The notes: a model not told the origin generated them from the sequence alone. A stretch of DNA of 64,000 bases from CAZEDM01 sp964511075 (GCA_964511075.1 CAZEDM010000004.1:219631-283630), one strand, 5' to 3'. Positions 1-9,122 are shown, numbered from the stretch's first letter. Program-made: numbers and translations.

Positions 1-87
1 CCCCAGATCTTTTTGAGGCGGGGGCAGCAAAAATACTCCAATTATCACCAGAATAAGAAGCAAGCCCGTCAAGATTCTCCACCACAT
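1..87 (-). CDS. ccmC: Heme exporter protein C, N-terminal fragment
   Basis: Partial gene running off the left edge; only the first 29 codons are inside the window. The reverse strand from position 87 reads MWWRILTG followed by a hydrophobic stretch ending PPPQKDLG, which fits the first membrane helix of CcmC, the integral membrane subunit that handles heme for cytochrome c maturation. An AAAGGA ribosome site lies about 9 bases upstream. It follows ccmB and ccmA in the usual ABC order, which is the main reason for the name. The fragment alone is too short to prove the family. Confidence 0.6.
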   Translation of the reverse strand, partial: MWWRILTGLLLILVIIGVFLLPPPQKDLG

Positions 88-107
88 ATTTATAATCCTT
101 TATTTTT

Positions 108-140
108 ACCTATCACCTATTTCCTACCACCTATCACCTG
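108..140. repeat. Degenerate heptad tandem repeat at the ccmB 3' end
   Basis: Four consecutive 7-base units read TATCACC, TATTTCC, TACCACC, TATCACC (111-138), lying between the ccmB stop and the ccmC ribosome site. Similar 7-8 base arrays occur at the 3' ends of four other minus-strand genes in the window. Confidence 0.6.
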
Positions 141-146
141 CTTTTC

Positions 147-830
147 TCATTCCTCCCATACGTATTCGAAAAGCAAAAAAGAAGCTACAAACATCACCAC
201 CACATAGGAGACCAGCATCTGCAAATCACCCAGTCCTTTTGAAAAGGAAGCACCCTCTGAAGCCAGATTGGTCCCGTCGATTAGGGTAATCAGAAGGGGC
301 AAAAGGATGGGAAAGGAGAGAACCGCAAACAATGCTCCCTTTACGCTGGCTTTTGCCACGATGGCTGCGATTATGGTGGTAGCGCATACCAGACCCAGGC
401 TGCCTAAGAGCAATACGCAGAGAAAAAGCCACAAGTTTTGAATGGAAAAACCCAGAAGAATTATGAACAAGGGAACCAGAATCAGCTCCAAGAAGAACAA
501 AAGTATTAAATTGTAAATCAGTTTTCCCGCAAATATGGTTTCTGAGGCTGCAACCAATTTCAATAAACTCGAGGTTTTTGATTCCTCTTCTTTTATAAAC
601 ACCTGTGCCAGACCGGACATGGCGGAGAAGAAGACAACTATCCAGAAAAGAGAGGCTTTTATCTTCAGGCTCAAGGAGTACATACCCAGGGAGAAGCTGA
701 CTGCGGTCAGCGTGATCACAGCAAACATTATCAGGGCATTCAGGCTGTACCTGGTGCGCAGTTCCGATTTGAAATCCTTAAGAAAGATCGCCAGTGCTTG
801 GCTCATCCAGGTTGAGGATTTTATCTCCAT
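147..830 (-). CDS. ccmB: Heme exporter protein B (ABC permease subunit)
   Basis: A 227-residue polytopic membrane protein with about six hydrophobic segments, the size and pattern of CcmB, the permease partner of CcmA in cytochrome c maturation system I. The stretch after helix 2, GLAQVFIKEEESKTSSLLKL, resembles the conserved cytoplasmic loop of CcmB. Its start overlaps the end of ccmA by about 50 bases, or about 29 if the internal Met at 806 is used. The ccmA, ccmB, ccmC order supports the call. The product should act in the inner membrane and would serve the multiheme cytochrome encoded nearby. Confidence 0.85.
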   Translation of the reverse strand: MEIKSSTWMSQALAIFLKDFKSELRTRYSLNALIMFAVITLTAVSFSLGMYSLSLKIKASLFWIVVFFSAMSGLAQVFIKEEESKTSSLLKLVAASETIFAGKLIYNLILLFFLELILVPLFIILLGFSIQNLWLFLCVLLLGSLGLVCATTIIAAIVAKASVKGALFAVLSFPILLPLLITLIDGTNLASEGASFSKGLGDLQMLVSYVVVMFVASFLLFEYVWEE

Positions 831-1416
831 ATCTTGTTTCTCTTTTATCGTTTGTGGCTAAAACCAGGATGCCTTTTTGTTTTTGTCTCTCTATGATATT
901 GTCCAATAAAGAAAGGCCCGGCTGGTCCAAATTGCTGCCCGGCTCATCCAGAAGAAGAATCTCGGGTTCATTTAGCAAAGCGAAAGCATATTTCAGCCTC
1001 TGTTTCATCCCGGAAGAATAGGATGATACCAGATCGTTACCCCTGTCTTTTAAACCGACTTCCTCCAGTTTCCCGTTTAGATCCGACTGGCTGAAGCCCA
1101 AACCCTTCACCCTAACCAAAAATTCCAGATTCTCCAGGGCGGTCAATTCATCATATAAGGATAAGTCAGGTGCCACGTACCCTAATGAGTTTTTCAGCCT
1201 GTTCCCTTTTTTTACCTGACCGTTCAGGCTGATTTTCACTTCCCCTTTAGAGGGTCTCAGGAGTCCGGCTAAGATTTTCAAAAGAGTGGTCTTCCCGGAG
1301 CCGTTTCTGCCCACTATCACCAGGGATTCTTTAGCCTTAAGTGAGAAACCAATCCCCTCGAAAACCGTTCTGAAGCCGAAGCTTTTGGCTAAGTTTTTAG
1401 CCTCTAATGAAATCAT
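778..1416 (-). CDS. ccmA: Heme exporter ATP-binding protein
   Basis: A compact ABC ATPase of 213 residues if started at the Met at 1416 (MISLEAKNLAKSF). The upstream open frame to 1530 lacks family similarity and contains intergenic-looking sequence. Walker A is GRNGSGKTT, the signature is SSGMKQRL and Walker B is ILLLDEPGSNLD. The size matches CcmA, which is shorter than most ABC ATPases, and the gene overlaps ccmB. It energises the CcmABCD complex of c-type cytochrome biogenesis. The ribosome site before 1416 is weak, so the exact start is uncertain. Confidence 0.85.
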   Translation of the reverse strand: MISLEAKNLAKSFGFRTVFEGIGFSLKAKESLVIVGRNGSGKTTLLKILAGLLRPSKGEVKISLNGQVKKGNRLKNSLGYVAPDLSLYDELTALENLEFLVRVKGLGFSQSDLNGKLEEVGLKDRGNDLVSSYSSGMKQRLKYAFALLNEPEILLLDEPGSNLDQPGLSLLDNIIERQKQKGILVLATNDKRETRYGDKILNLDEPSTGDLS

Positions 1417-1562
1417 AAAATCAGGCTGAAAATACTCAAACAGCTCTTTTTTGTCAAGCTTTTGATTGGATTTGGAATAGAACTTTGTCGGGCAGTCTAC
1501 GAAAACCCGACCTACGCAACTGTTTGACACCTCCCAATCGAAACCAATAACCTCACCCTTTT

Positions 1563-1615
1563 CCTCTCCTTAAAAAGGAGAGGAAAACAAATCTCCCCTC
1601 CTTTGTAAGGAGGGG
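1563..1615. repeat. Paired CCTCTCC/CCCCTCC intergenic palindromes
   Basis: Stem CCTCTCCTT/AAGGAGAGG with a 3-base loop, followed by CCCCTCCTT/AAGGAGGGG with loop TGT. Relatives are seen near 36.4 kb, 43.3 kb and 43.5 kb, and in decayed form near 62.4 kb, always outside genes. Confidence 0.6.
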
Positions 1616-1646
1616 ATTGAGGGGAGGTTCGACTGAGGCTAAAATA

Positions 1647-1679
1647 ATAAAAAAGCGCCCTCACAGAAGTGAGGACGCT
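1647..1679 (-). terminator. Rho-independent terminator after lepB
   Basis: On the minus strand GCGTCCTCAC, loop TTCT, GTGAGGGCGC, then TTTTTTATTA. This is a 10-bp stem with one mismatch and a U-tract, placed about 57 bases after the lepB stop. Confidence 0.85.
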
Positions 1680-1735
1680 ACATAGTCAACCTTTTAGTAA
1701 TTCAGTACATCGCCCATATGCACTGCTCTATAATT

Positions 1736-2458
1736 TTATTTAATTATATGTCCGATCCGGTTCCACCTCACCCTCTGGGGGAAATGAATGATATTATAGG
1801 CTATGTTCTTGGGAACGGAGAGAACATCATCGCTTCTTACCTCAGGGGCATTGGGGTCCGGCTTCCAGGAGTAGTGAATGATCATGGCATTACCCAGAAC
1901 CAGCCTGCGATCCAGAGGACCCCAGAACCGGCTGTCATAGCTGTTGTCCCGGTTATCACCCATCATAAAGATATGACCCATGGGAACGACATAGGGACCG
2001 AAATTATCCCGGTTGCCCATGCCACCGGGCAAAACGTTTCTATCGGTAAACTTGGAGTCGGTCGGATTGGGAAAAATCTTGCCGTTGACGTAAAGGACCT
2101 TATCCCTGATCAATATGGTATCTCCAGCCACTGCCACGCATCTCTTGATATAATTGACCTTCTGGTCCTGCGGATATTTAAAGATCACGATATCGCCGGC
2201 TTTCGGCTCCCGCAGTGCCGGCAGATGGATGTTGGTGAAGGGTATGGGCAGCTTGGAGCCGTAGATAAACTTGTTGGCTAAAAGGAAATCCCCGATCAAA
2301 AGCGTATCCTCCATCGAGCCCGAGGGTATCTTATAAGCCTCCACCACCGAGGTCTTGATCATCAGGGCCAAGATCAAGGCTATGGCAAAAGACTCGATAT
2401 ATTCTCTCAGAACCGATTTTTTCTTCTGGGGTTTCTCCTTTTTGGAAAAAAGCTTCAT
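1736..2458 (-). CDS. lepB: Signal peptidase I
   Basis: A 240-residue S26 peptidase that removes signal peptides from exported proteins at the outer face of the inner membrane. One N-terminal membrane helix (about 21-42) is followed by PSGSM with catalytic Ser48, the general-base Lys105 in NYIKRCVAVAGD, and the conserved GDNRDNSYDSRFWG box near residue 167. A strong GGGAGG site lies just before the ATG. It is followed by a terminator and preceded by the multiheme cytochrome gene. It is presumably needed for the many secreted proteins in this window. Confidence 0.95.
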   Translation of the reverse strand: MKLFSKKEKPQKKKSVLREYIESFAIALILALMIKTSVVEAYKIPSGSMEDTLLIGDFLLANKFIYGSKLPIPFTNIHLPALREPKAGDIVIFKYPQDQKVNYIKRCVAVAGDTILIRDKVLYVNGKIFPNPTDSKFTDRNVLPGGMGNRDNFGPYVVPMGHIFMMGDNRDNSYDSRFWGPLDRRLVLGNAMIIHYSWKPDPNAPEVRSDDVLSVPKNIAYNIIHFPQRVRWNRIGHIIK

Positions 2459-2557
2459 CTTTCCTCCCTGAGTGATTTTCTATTTAATTATACGCTTCCA
2501 CAGATGATAAGTTTTAGGATATTCTCCCACTTTTTTTTAAAGGAGAGCCGGGCCGAT

Positions 2558-4513
2558 TCAATTTTTTTGGCTGCCCTGATCTTCGTTATCGTCCTCTGTC
2601 TCAGGGGGCGTTTTCTGCTTAGCCCTCAGCCTCTCATATTCAGCTGTGTGTTTCTCCTCTAACTCGTTATGGGTGATCTTGCCGGTAAGCATACTGAAAT
2701 TTATCGGATAGCTTTCCGGCTCCAAAAAGACGAAGAAGAAATGCCAGACCACGATGGCGGTGGAGGCTAAGATGGCTTCATAGAAGTGAATAGCCCTGAA
2801 AATATTCAAAAGCCAGGTGGGTATAAATTTCAGGAAGAAGTTCTCAAACCACATGGGGAACCCGGTGATAACCATCACCACAGCTCCCCAGATCAAAGCC
2901 CAGTATTCAGCTTTCTCCATATAGGCGTAACGGTCAAATTTAGGTCTTTCCTTTTGCAGTCCTAAGAAGTAGTTGATATTCCGAACCAGCAGGGTTATGT
3001 CGCCGGGAGTGGGAAAGATGGCTCCGAGCTGGGCTTTTCCCCTGCGGGTGAAAAGCATATAGTAGAGGTTATAGAGACAGGTGAGTATGAAGATCACCGC
3101 TGCCACCCGGTGGATATTGCTCCGGAAAACTGCACCGGTTTCTGAACTGACCATCCATCTGGCCCACCAGGAATCCGGGAATCTCAGGGCAAATCCGCTT
3201 ACCGCTAAAACGGTAAAGGTAATGAAGAGTAAAAGATGCTGGATTATCTCGCTGCGATTGAAGCGCACCACCGTTCCCTCTCTTGCCTGTTTATACCTAT
3301 CCCTTACTGCCTTAAAGAGTATCAGGGCATTGTGCAGGAGCATCCCCCCGATGACCAGAATTATCAGAACTATGTAGATTCTTCTGACAACGTTAACCCC
3401 GGTCTCGCCTTGGGGAGAGACTGCTAAATGAATCTTGCCCCTGGCGAAGTTCTCCCCGGCATTGGGATGGCAGTTTCCACAGGTTTTGGAAAGATTGGCC
3501 GGGTTGATCGAGGATTTAGGATCATTTGAGGGTCTTATGTCATGATAACCATGACAGCTGGCGCAGTTAGCCACCTTCGTCCTTCCTGCCCTGCTATCCA
3601 CCCCATGGTAACTATCCAGATATTTGGTTACCCTTTTGGTAACCAACCCGTATTTGTCAGTGACCACCTCTGCAGAATGACACCAGGGACAGGTGGTTTT
3701 GGAGATATTGGAAGGATATACAGTCGAGGTTTTCACCCAGGGAGGCTGAATGGAATGCTCGCTATGACAATCCGTACACACCGGTGCCTTGGGGTTCTTC
3801 GCTAAGACACTTTTGCCGTGAACCGACTCAAGGAAAATCTCCTCATCTGAGGAGTGACACTTCCCACAGGTATTGGGAATGTTATATCTGTAAGTCAATG
3901 AGGTGGTGTCTGTATCCTCCTTAAGAGTATGGCTGGGGTGACAATCAGTACAGGCCGCCGCTATAAGCTCACCCTCCTTCAACGCTTTTCCGTGAATGCT
4001 CTTAGTATAAAGCGTATAGACGTCCCCGCCCCCGATATTGTATTTCTTTGCAGCTCCAGTATCCGTATGACAGTTGCCACACATCCTGGGAATATTCAGG
4101 CGATAGGTAGCGGACTGGGGGTCATCCACGCTTTTAATGTCGTGAGAGCCGTGACAATCCTGGCACCAGGGAGCATCCTTTATCCCCTGGAGATACTTTT
4201 TGCCGTGAAAACTATTCTGATATTCCTCCTGCACGTCCCCATGACACGTCCCGCAGTCTACTTTACCGGGCTTTTCCTCGTGGAACTCGTCTTTCACTCC
4301 CACGTGACAGTCAACACAGGTAAAAACACCGTGGATGGAGTTTTCTACGATAGCGGGATCAACGTAAAGCGAGACCGTTTTACCCTCCTCATCCGTGGTC
4401 TCAAAACCCTTTTCCCCGTGGCAGGAAATACACATCTCCTCCTTAGCCCGGGACAGATTTGGTATAAGCATGAGAATCAATCCCAGAATAAGCAGCAGGC
4501 CATATCTTTTCAA
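2558..4513 (-). CDS. Eleven-heme cytochrome c fused to a cytochrome b-like membrane domain
   Basis: A 651-residue protein with a signal peptide (about 1-23), eleven CxxCH heme c motifs between Cys28 and about residue 350, then five membrane helices (about 375-610). The helices carry histidines (LLHNALI, IIQHLLL, NIHRVA, AIHFYE, VVWHFFF) suited to b-heme ligation, as in cytochrome b561/hydrogenase-type cytochrome b. The start codon is TTG at 4513, chosen because GGAGAGG precedes it and the signal peptide follows at once. A role in passing electrons between the quinone pool and periplasmic partners is inferred. The C-terminus is acidic. The ccm genes nearby would install its hemes. Confidence 0.85.
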   Translation of the reverse strand: MKRYGLLLILGLILMLIPNLSRAKEEMCISCHGEKGFETTDEEGKTVSLYVDPAIVENSIHGVFTCVDCHVGVKDEFHEEKPGKVDCGTCHGDVQEEYQNSFHGKKYLQGIKDAPWCQDCHGSHDIKSVDDPQSATYRLNIPRMCGNCHTDTGAAKKYNIGGGDVYTLYTKSIHGKALKEGELIAAACTDCHPSHTLKEDTDTTSLTYRYNIPNTCGKCHSSDEEIFLESVHGKSVLAKNPKAPVCTDCHSEHSIQPPWVKTSTVYPSNISKTTCPWCHSAEVVTDKYGLVTKRVTKYLDSYHGVDSRAGRTKVANCASCHGYHDIRPSNDPKSSINPANLSKTCGNCHPNAGENFARGKIHLAVSPQGETGVNVVRRIYIVLIILVIGGMLLHNALILFKAVRDRYKQAREGTVVRFNRSEIIQHLLLFITFTVLAVSGFALRFPDSWWARWMVSSETGAVFRSNIHRVAAVIFILTCLYNLYYMLFTRRGKAQLGAIFPTPGDITLLVRNINYFLGLQKERPKFDRYAYMEKAEYWALIWGAVVMVITGFPMWFENFFLKFIPTWLLNIFRAIHFYEAILASTAIVVWHFFFVFLEPESYPINFSMLTGKITHNELEEKHTAEYERLRAKQKTPPETEDDNEDQGSQKN

Positions 4514-4779
4514 TTTCCTCTCCTTTCCAATCTTTACCCGTGTTTAACCATGTGAATAATTTCACTTTTTAAGTACCCAAGATATTTAATTGTATCTGGT
4601 ATGTCAAGATTTTTTGGCAAAAAAATAGGGAGTAAATTAAGCTCCTTTTCTAAACCATATACCAGCCGTATAATGCCTTCAGGTCTTGATGTTTTTGCGT
4701 TACTTAAAATTCAGCCATTTAAAAAAATATGATTTTTTGTAAACCCAAAGGCTTACACTCCAGGCTCACAAAAAATACT

Positions 4780-5832
4780 TCATCTCAGAATATCGTTGTA
4801 ACTCACATAGATAATCAAAGCCAAAAGAAAAGCCAGGCCGATCTGCTGGATTATAGCCCTCTGTTTCAGGGAAAGAGGTTTCCCTCTCAGCTTCTCCAGG
4901 CCCAGGAAAAGCAGATGCCCTCCGTCCAATACCGGAATGGGAAGGATATTTATTATGGAGAGGTTGACCGAGAGCAGCGCTATGAAGGAGAAGAAGCTCG
5001 CCATCCCCAATTTTGCCGTCTCCCCGGCTGTGCGGGCGATGAAGATCGGGCCGCCGACCATCTTCAGGGAAGCCGCACCGCTGAAAAGTCCGATCACGAA
5101 TTTGACCGACTCGACCGTGATATAAACCGTCATCCCTACACCCTCTATAAACGACTGGAAGATGTTCAGCCGGACTATACTGAATTCCGGGCTTACCCCG
5201 ATCTTTCCCACATCCTTGAGCTTTCCCTCTTCATCCATTATCTGGTCCTTGAAGGTGTTCACCTCTGCCTCCAAGATTTCGTTCCCTCTTCTCCATTTAA
5301 TAAGCACAGGCTTCTCCACCTCTTTGTAGATTATCCCGGCCATATCATTGAAATTCTTGACCTGGATGCCGTTAACTGAGATGATCTGGTCTCCCTCCTT
5401 AAGCCCTGCCTTTTCCGCTGGAGTATCCTTGCCCACAAACCCTAAGGTGGTTTTATCGTAATGCACTATCTCTTTTCCGGAGAAAAAGGTAACTCCCCAG
5501 AAAACAAAAATCGCCAGAAGGAAATTCATCAGGGGGCCGGCGAAGATTATCAAGCCCCTCTGCCAGATCCGCTTGCCCATAAACTCCCAGGGCTCCCATC
5601 TTTCCTTTTCCTCGTCCGGATTCTCGCCTGCCATCTTCACGTACCCCCCTAAAGGCACCCAGGAGATGCAGTATTCCGTCTCGCCTATCTTCTTGCCTAT
5701 CATCTTCGGCGGGAATCCCAGGGAGAACCTCTCCACCCGTACCCCTGCTTTCTTAGCCACCAGGAAATGACCTAACTCGTGCACGAAGACCAAAATTCCC
5801 AGAACTACTATGAAGGAGATCACACTTATCAT
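4780..5832 (-). CDS. rseP: Site-2 metalloprotease RseP
   Basis: An intramembrane zinc protease of the M50B family, about 350 residues. HELGH, the zinc-binding motif, lies in the first membrane helix; a PDZ domain follows (about 115-190); the third zinc ligand sits in PIPVLDGGH near the C-terminus. The start at 5832 overlaps the dxr stop by four bases (ATGA) and follows a GAGG site, so the longer frame to 5877 is rejected. RseP cleaves anti-sigma factors and remnant signal peptides. Linkage with dxr is a widespread bacterial arrangement. Confidence 0.95.
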   Translation of the reverse strand: MISVISFIVVLGILVFVHELGHFLVAKKAGVRVERFSLGFPPKMIGKKIGETEYCISWVPLGGYVKMAGENPDEEKERWEPWEFMGKRIWQRGLIIFAGPLMNFLLAIFVFWGVTFFSGKEIVHYDKTTLGFVGKDTPAEKAGLKEGDQIISVNGIQVKNFNDMAGIIYKEVEKPVLIKWRRGNEILEAEVNTFKDQIMDEEGKLKDVGKIGVSPEFSIVRLNIFQSFIEGVGMTVYITVESVKFVIGLFSGAASLKMVGGPIFIARTAGETAKLGMASFFSFIALLSVNLSIINILPIPVLDGGHLLFLGLEKLRGKPLSLKQRAIIQQIGLAFLLALIIYVSYNDILR

Positions 5833-7007
5833 TTTTTGATCCTCTGAATAAGCCTGTTGCTTTCCTCCTTCGCACACCTGTCAGCCTCCAGGATATCCCT
5901 CAGACCCGGGCTCTGTTTTACCTTGTGCGAGGATAGAACTTTTCTCACCAGCAGGGGGATCTTATCAAAGGAAAGCTTTCTGTTTAAAAAAGCCCCGACT
6001 GCAACTTCGTTCGCCGCATTCAACACGCAGGGGGCAGTCCCGGCTTGCTCCAGGGCAAAATAGCAGAGCTTCAGCCCGGGAAACTTCCTCAGGTCCGGCT
6101 CGGAGAAGGTCAGATTCCCTGCCCGGGTCAAATCCAAGAAATTCTCGTTCGTCTCCATTCTCTCAGGATAGAGCAGGGCATACTGCAAAGGTATCTTCAT
6201 GTCGGGCTTGCTCATCTGGGCTATGATGCTGCCGTCCACAAACTCCACCAGGGAATGAACTATCGATTGCGGATGTATCATAATCTTTATCTGCGAAGCC
6301 GGTACGTCGAACAACCAGTGGGCCTCGATTAATTCCAAACCCTTATTCATCAAAGTGGCAGAATCCACGGTTATCTTTTTCCCCATCTCCCAGGTGGGAT
6401 GCGAGAGTGCCTGTCGTATGGTAACCCTGGAAAAATCTTTCCTTTTGCTCGAATAGAATGGTCCTCCGGATGCAGTTAAAATCAGCCTTTTGACCTCCCT
6501 TTTTTCTCCTGCAAAAAGACACTGCTTTATGGCGGAATGCTCGCTGTCCACCGGCAGAATCTCTACTTTTTTCTTTCTGGCAAGAGAGATCAGTATCTCG
6601 CCTGCCATAACCAGAGATTCCTTGTTGGCCAAAGCCAAAGTCTTCCCTGCCTGCAGGGTGTAAAAGCTGGGCAACAGCCCGGCTGAGCCGACTATGGCGT
6701 TAATTACCAGTTCCACCTCCGGCAGGGATACCATTTGATTGATATCGTCTGTTCCGTAATTTATTTTAACCCTGCTTCCCGAAAATTCCTTTTTGATTTT
6801 CTCGTAGGTGTCCTTTTGGGTCGACACCGCTACTTTCGGCTTGTATCTTTTAATCTGTTTTCTGAACAGCTCGGCATTGCTGTGCGCGGAAAGCCCCAGG
6901 ACCTCGAACCTGTCTTTGAAGTTTTCCAGAACCTGCAGGGCGCTTCTGCCGATCGAGCCGGTGGAGCCTAAGACAACTACTTTCTTTTTCTTTTTACTCG
7001 CTACCAT
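5829..7007 (-). CDS. dxr: 1-deoxy-D-xylulose 5-phosphate reductoisomerase
   Basis: This 392-residue enzyme makes 2-C-methylerythritol 4-phosphate with NADPH, the committed step of the MEP isoprenoid pathway. The NADPH fold begins GSTGSIGRSALQVL (residues 14-27). LANKESLVMAG, VDSEHSAI, SGGPF and HPTWEMGKKITVDSATLMNK are the conserved active-site and metal-binding segments. The length is normal. It leads into rseP with an ATGA overlap. The lysine run near the N-terminus (KKKKK) is a small oddity. Confidence 0.96.
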   Translation of the reverse strand: MVASKKKKKVVVLGSTGSIGRSALQVLENFKDRFEVLGLSAHSNAELFRKQIKRYKPKVAVSTQKDTYEKIKKEFSGSRVKINYGTDDINQMVSLPEVELVINAIVGSAGLLPSFYTLQAGKTLALANKESLVMAGEILISLARKKKVEILPVDSEHSAIKQCLFAGEKREVKRLILTASGGPFYSSKRKDFSRVTIRQALSHPTWEMGKKITVDSATLMNKGLELIEAHWLFDVPASQIKIMIHPQSIVHSLVEFVDGSIIAQMSKPDMKIPLQYALLYPERMETNENFLDLTRAGNLTFSEPDLRKFPGLKLCYFALEQAGTAPCVLNAANEVAVGAFLNRKLSFDKIPLLVRKVLSSHKVKQSPGLRDILEADRCAKEESNRLIQRIKK

Positions 7008-7160
7008 ATCTTAACCTGAAAATCTCTTTTGAGTTTGAATATATATTTATTATATTTTTAAATCAAGGAATTTATTCCTCTATGGGTGAAGGAGCAGCTC
7101 CTTTGTTCCTGGTTTAGAAAAAAGAAACATGAACAAAGGGAAATCGTAAATAATAAGGTT

Positions 7161-8084
7161 ATGAAAAAAATTACCCAAGAACTCTTGGACAGGCTGAAAG
7201 AACGCGGATATGACGGACGGATAGTATCTGCCCGGCACATCCCTGATTTAAAGGCGGAAATAGAAAAAAAGCACAGTTCTGGTCTTTTTGATGAGGAATT
7301 CTACAGGGAATATCTCATCTATTATTTTGACTTCAATTTCCCGAGGGAGTTGAGCCAGACAAAGTCTATAATTATCGCGGCTGTTCCCCAACCCCAGATA
7401 GAGGTTATCTTCAACTGGGAAAAAGAATCACATCATTTCATAATCCCTCCCACTTATATAGGTTATATAGACGAAGAGGTCAGAGGTCTGCTGAACGAGG
7501 TTCTAAGCCCTGAAGGATATAAAGTCGTCAAGGCAAAACTGCCCCGGAAACTTTTGGCAGTGAGAAGCGGGCTGGGATTTTACGGAAGGAACAATATATG
7601 TTATGTGCCTGGAATGGGGAGCTTCCACAGGCTTATGGTTTTTTGCTCTGATTTTCCCTGTTCAGAGGACACCTGGCAGGAGCCTAAGATGGATGAGAGA
7701 TGCGAGAATTGCCAGAGCTGCCTGGACAACTGCCCAACCGGTGCTATAAGAGCCGAGAGGTTCCTTCTGCATGCAGAATTGTGCCTGACCTTCCATAACG
7801 AGAGAGAAAGGGATTTCCCTGACTGGCTCGACCCTGCCTGGCATCACTGCCTGGTTGGATGTCTTCGCTGTCAGGAGGTATGTCCCCAGAACAGCGAGCT
7901 CTTGAACTGGATCGAGACAAGGGGAGAATTCTCCGAGGAGGAAACGTCTTTACTTCTCAGAGGCATTCAGCAGGATATGCTTCCCTCTGAGATGGTCAGA
8001 AAGTTAGAGGAGCTGGACTTGATCGAATATCTCAAAATCATCTCGAGAAATCTGAGCGTTATCCTAAAGAAGAAAACCAACTAA
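7161..8084 (+). CDS. QueG-like double [4Fe-4S] cluster protein
   Basis: About 307 residues from the ATG at 7161 (weak AAGG site). The upstream in-frame start at 7086 gives an unlikely extension. Two ferredoxin-type clusters are visible, CENCQSCLDNCPTGAI and CLRCQEVCP, together with the segment KLLAVRSGLGFYGRNN found in epoxyqueuosine reductases. The N-terminal cobalamin-binding region is divergent and the HEAT tail of full QueG is absent. It may be a cobalamin/Fe-S reductase related to, but not the same as, QueG. It stands alone on the plus strand with the YbjQ gene 10 bases later. Confidence 0.7.
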   Translation: MKKITQELLDRLKERGYDGRIVSARHIPDLKAEIEKKHSSGLFDEEFYREYLIYYFDFNFPRELSQTKSIIIAAVPQPQIEVIFNWEKESHHFIIPPTYIGYIDEEVRGLLNEVLSPEGYKVVKAKLPRKLLAVRSGLGFYGRNNICYVPGMGSFHRLMVFCSDFPCSEDTWQEPKMDERCENCQSCLDNCPTGAIRAERFLLHAELCLTFHNERERDFPDWLDPAWHHCLVGCLRCQEVCPQNSELLNWIETRGEFSEEETSLLLRGIQQDMLPSEMVRKLEELDLIEYLKIISRNLSVILKKKTN

Positions 8085-8097
8085 AAAAGGAGCGATG

Positions 8098-8427
8098 ATG
8101 TTAATTTCCACCACACCCAATATCGAAGGCAAGAGGATAAAGAAGTATCTGGGACTGGTAAGCGGTGAGGCTATTTTAGGAGCCAATATCTTCAAGGATA
8201 TTTTCGCCGGCATAAGGGACATCGTCGGGGGAAGGTCTGCCGCATACGAGAAGGAATTGCGCAACGCAAAAGAAATCGCCGTAAGTGAAATGGAGGAGGA
8301 AGCAAAATCTCTTGGTGCCAACGCAGTGGTAGGAGTCGATCTGGATTACGAGACTATTGGTGTGGGGACCCGCGGAAATATGCTTATGGTAAGCGCCAGC
8401 GGCACCGCGGTGCTATATGAGGATTGA
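8098..8427 (+). CDS. YbjQ/UPF0145 family protein
   Basis: A small soluble protein of about 109 residues with the family landmarks GEAILGANIFKDIFAGIRDIVGGRS and GANAVVGVDLDYETIG. Members are thought to be oligomeric and have been described as heavy-metal-binding-like, but no activity is established. Two adjacent ATG codons (8095 and 8098) are possible; the AAGGAG site favours the second by spacing. It follows the QueG-like gene closely and probably shares its transcript. Confidence 0.85.
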   Translation: MLISTTPNIEGKRIKKYLGLVSGEAILGANIFKDIFAGIRDIVGGRSAAYEKELRNAKEIAVSEMEEEAKSLGANAVVGVDLDYETIGVGTRGNMLMVSASGTAVLYED

Positions 8428-8530
8428 TGACCTTGTTCTCTAATTAGTAACCGTTCCCAAATATTTCGTTCTCCGCTTCGTAAAATATTGAAACTCGGTA
8501 ATGTAACCTTTTAACCGGAGGCAAAATCTT

Positions 8531-9115
8531 ATGAAACAAACCATCCAGAATTTAGTAAAAGCATTTATCGGAGAGAGCCAGGCAAGGAACAGATACTCTT
8601 TCTATTCCAAGATTGCCAAAAAGGAAGGATACGAGCAGATAGCCGAGATATTCCTGACAACCGCGGAGAACGAAAAAGAGCACGCCAGCCAGCTTTTCAA
8701 GATGCTCCAGGGATTGAAAGGCAAAAGCAAGGAAAATTTGGATGAGATAAAAGTCGAAGCTTCTGCCCCTACCATTTTAGGCAATACCGCGGAGAATCTG
8801 GAATCCGCCATAAAGGGAGAACATTACGAGAATTCCGTGATGTATCCGGAGTTCTCCAAAACGGCTGAAGAAGAGGGATTACCTGAAATTTCCAGAAGAC
8901 TCTATGCCATAGGCAAAGCAGAGGAGCATCACGAGGAAAGATACAAGAAGCTCCTGAAAGAGGTAAAAGCCAAAACCGTTTTCAAGAAGAAAGAAGAAGT
9001 TTACTGGGTATGCCGTGAATGCGGGTACGTGCATTATGGCACGGAACCGCCGGAGAGATGCCCCTCCTGCGACCATGAGAGAAGTTATTATCAGATTAAA
9101 TGTGAGGAGTATTAA
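8531..9115 (+). CDS. rbr: Rubrerythrin
   Basis: A 194-residue peroxide-scavenging protein typical of anaerobes. The N-terminal four-helix diiron domain carries glutamates and ExxH motifs (FIGESQARNRY, AENEKEHASQ, KAEEHHEERY). A C-terminal rubredoxin-type iron site uses CRECGYVHYG and CPSCDHE. It reduces hydrogen peroxide with electrons from a reductase or rubredoxin. A GGAGG site lies 10 bases before the ATG. Its presence suggests an anaerobic or microaerobic lifestyle. Confidence 0.95.
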   Translation: MKQTIQNLVKAFIGESQARNRYSFYSKIAKKEGYEQIAEIFLTTAENEKEHASQLFKMLQGLKGKSKENLDEIKVEASAPTILGNTAENLESAIKGEHYENSVMYPEFSKTAEEEGLPEISRRLYAIGKAEEHHEERYKKLLKEVKAKTVFKKKEEVYWVCRECGYVHYGTEPPERCPSCDHERSYYQIKCEEY

Positions 9116-9122
9116 AATCTTT

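Larger units (their letters stand above)
1417..1735. other. Intergenic region with two hairpins and the lepB terminator
   Basis: About 320 bases between ccmA and lepB. It holds two short palindromes of the CCTCTCC/GGAGAGG type (1563-1583 and 1595-1615) and a terminator. No convincing gene is seen. The ccm promoter must lie here, because lepB upstream is closed by its own terminator. Confidence 0.6.

Noticed and set aside
1417..1530. N-terminal extension of CcmA
   Set aside because: The 38 extra residues have no ABC similarity and ccmA proteins normally begin at the later Met.
1718..2281. 187-codon plus-strand open frame opposite lepB
   Set aside because: It mirrors the signal peptidase gene on the other strand, has no ribosome site and no family features.
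3929..4555. 208-codon plus-strand open frame opposite the multiheme cytochrome
   Set aside because: The minus-strand frame has eleven CxxCH motifs and a signal peptide; the antisense frame is a shadow caused by codon bias.
4720..4760. Terminator after rseP
   Set aside because: A short GTAAGCC/GGTTTAC stem exists but is weak and the T-run is displaced, so it is not called.
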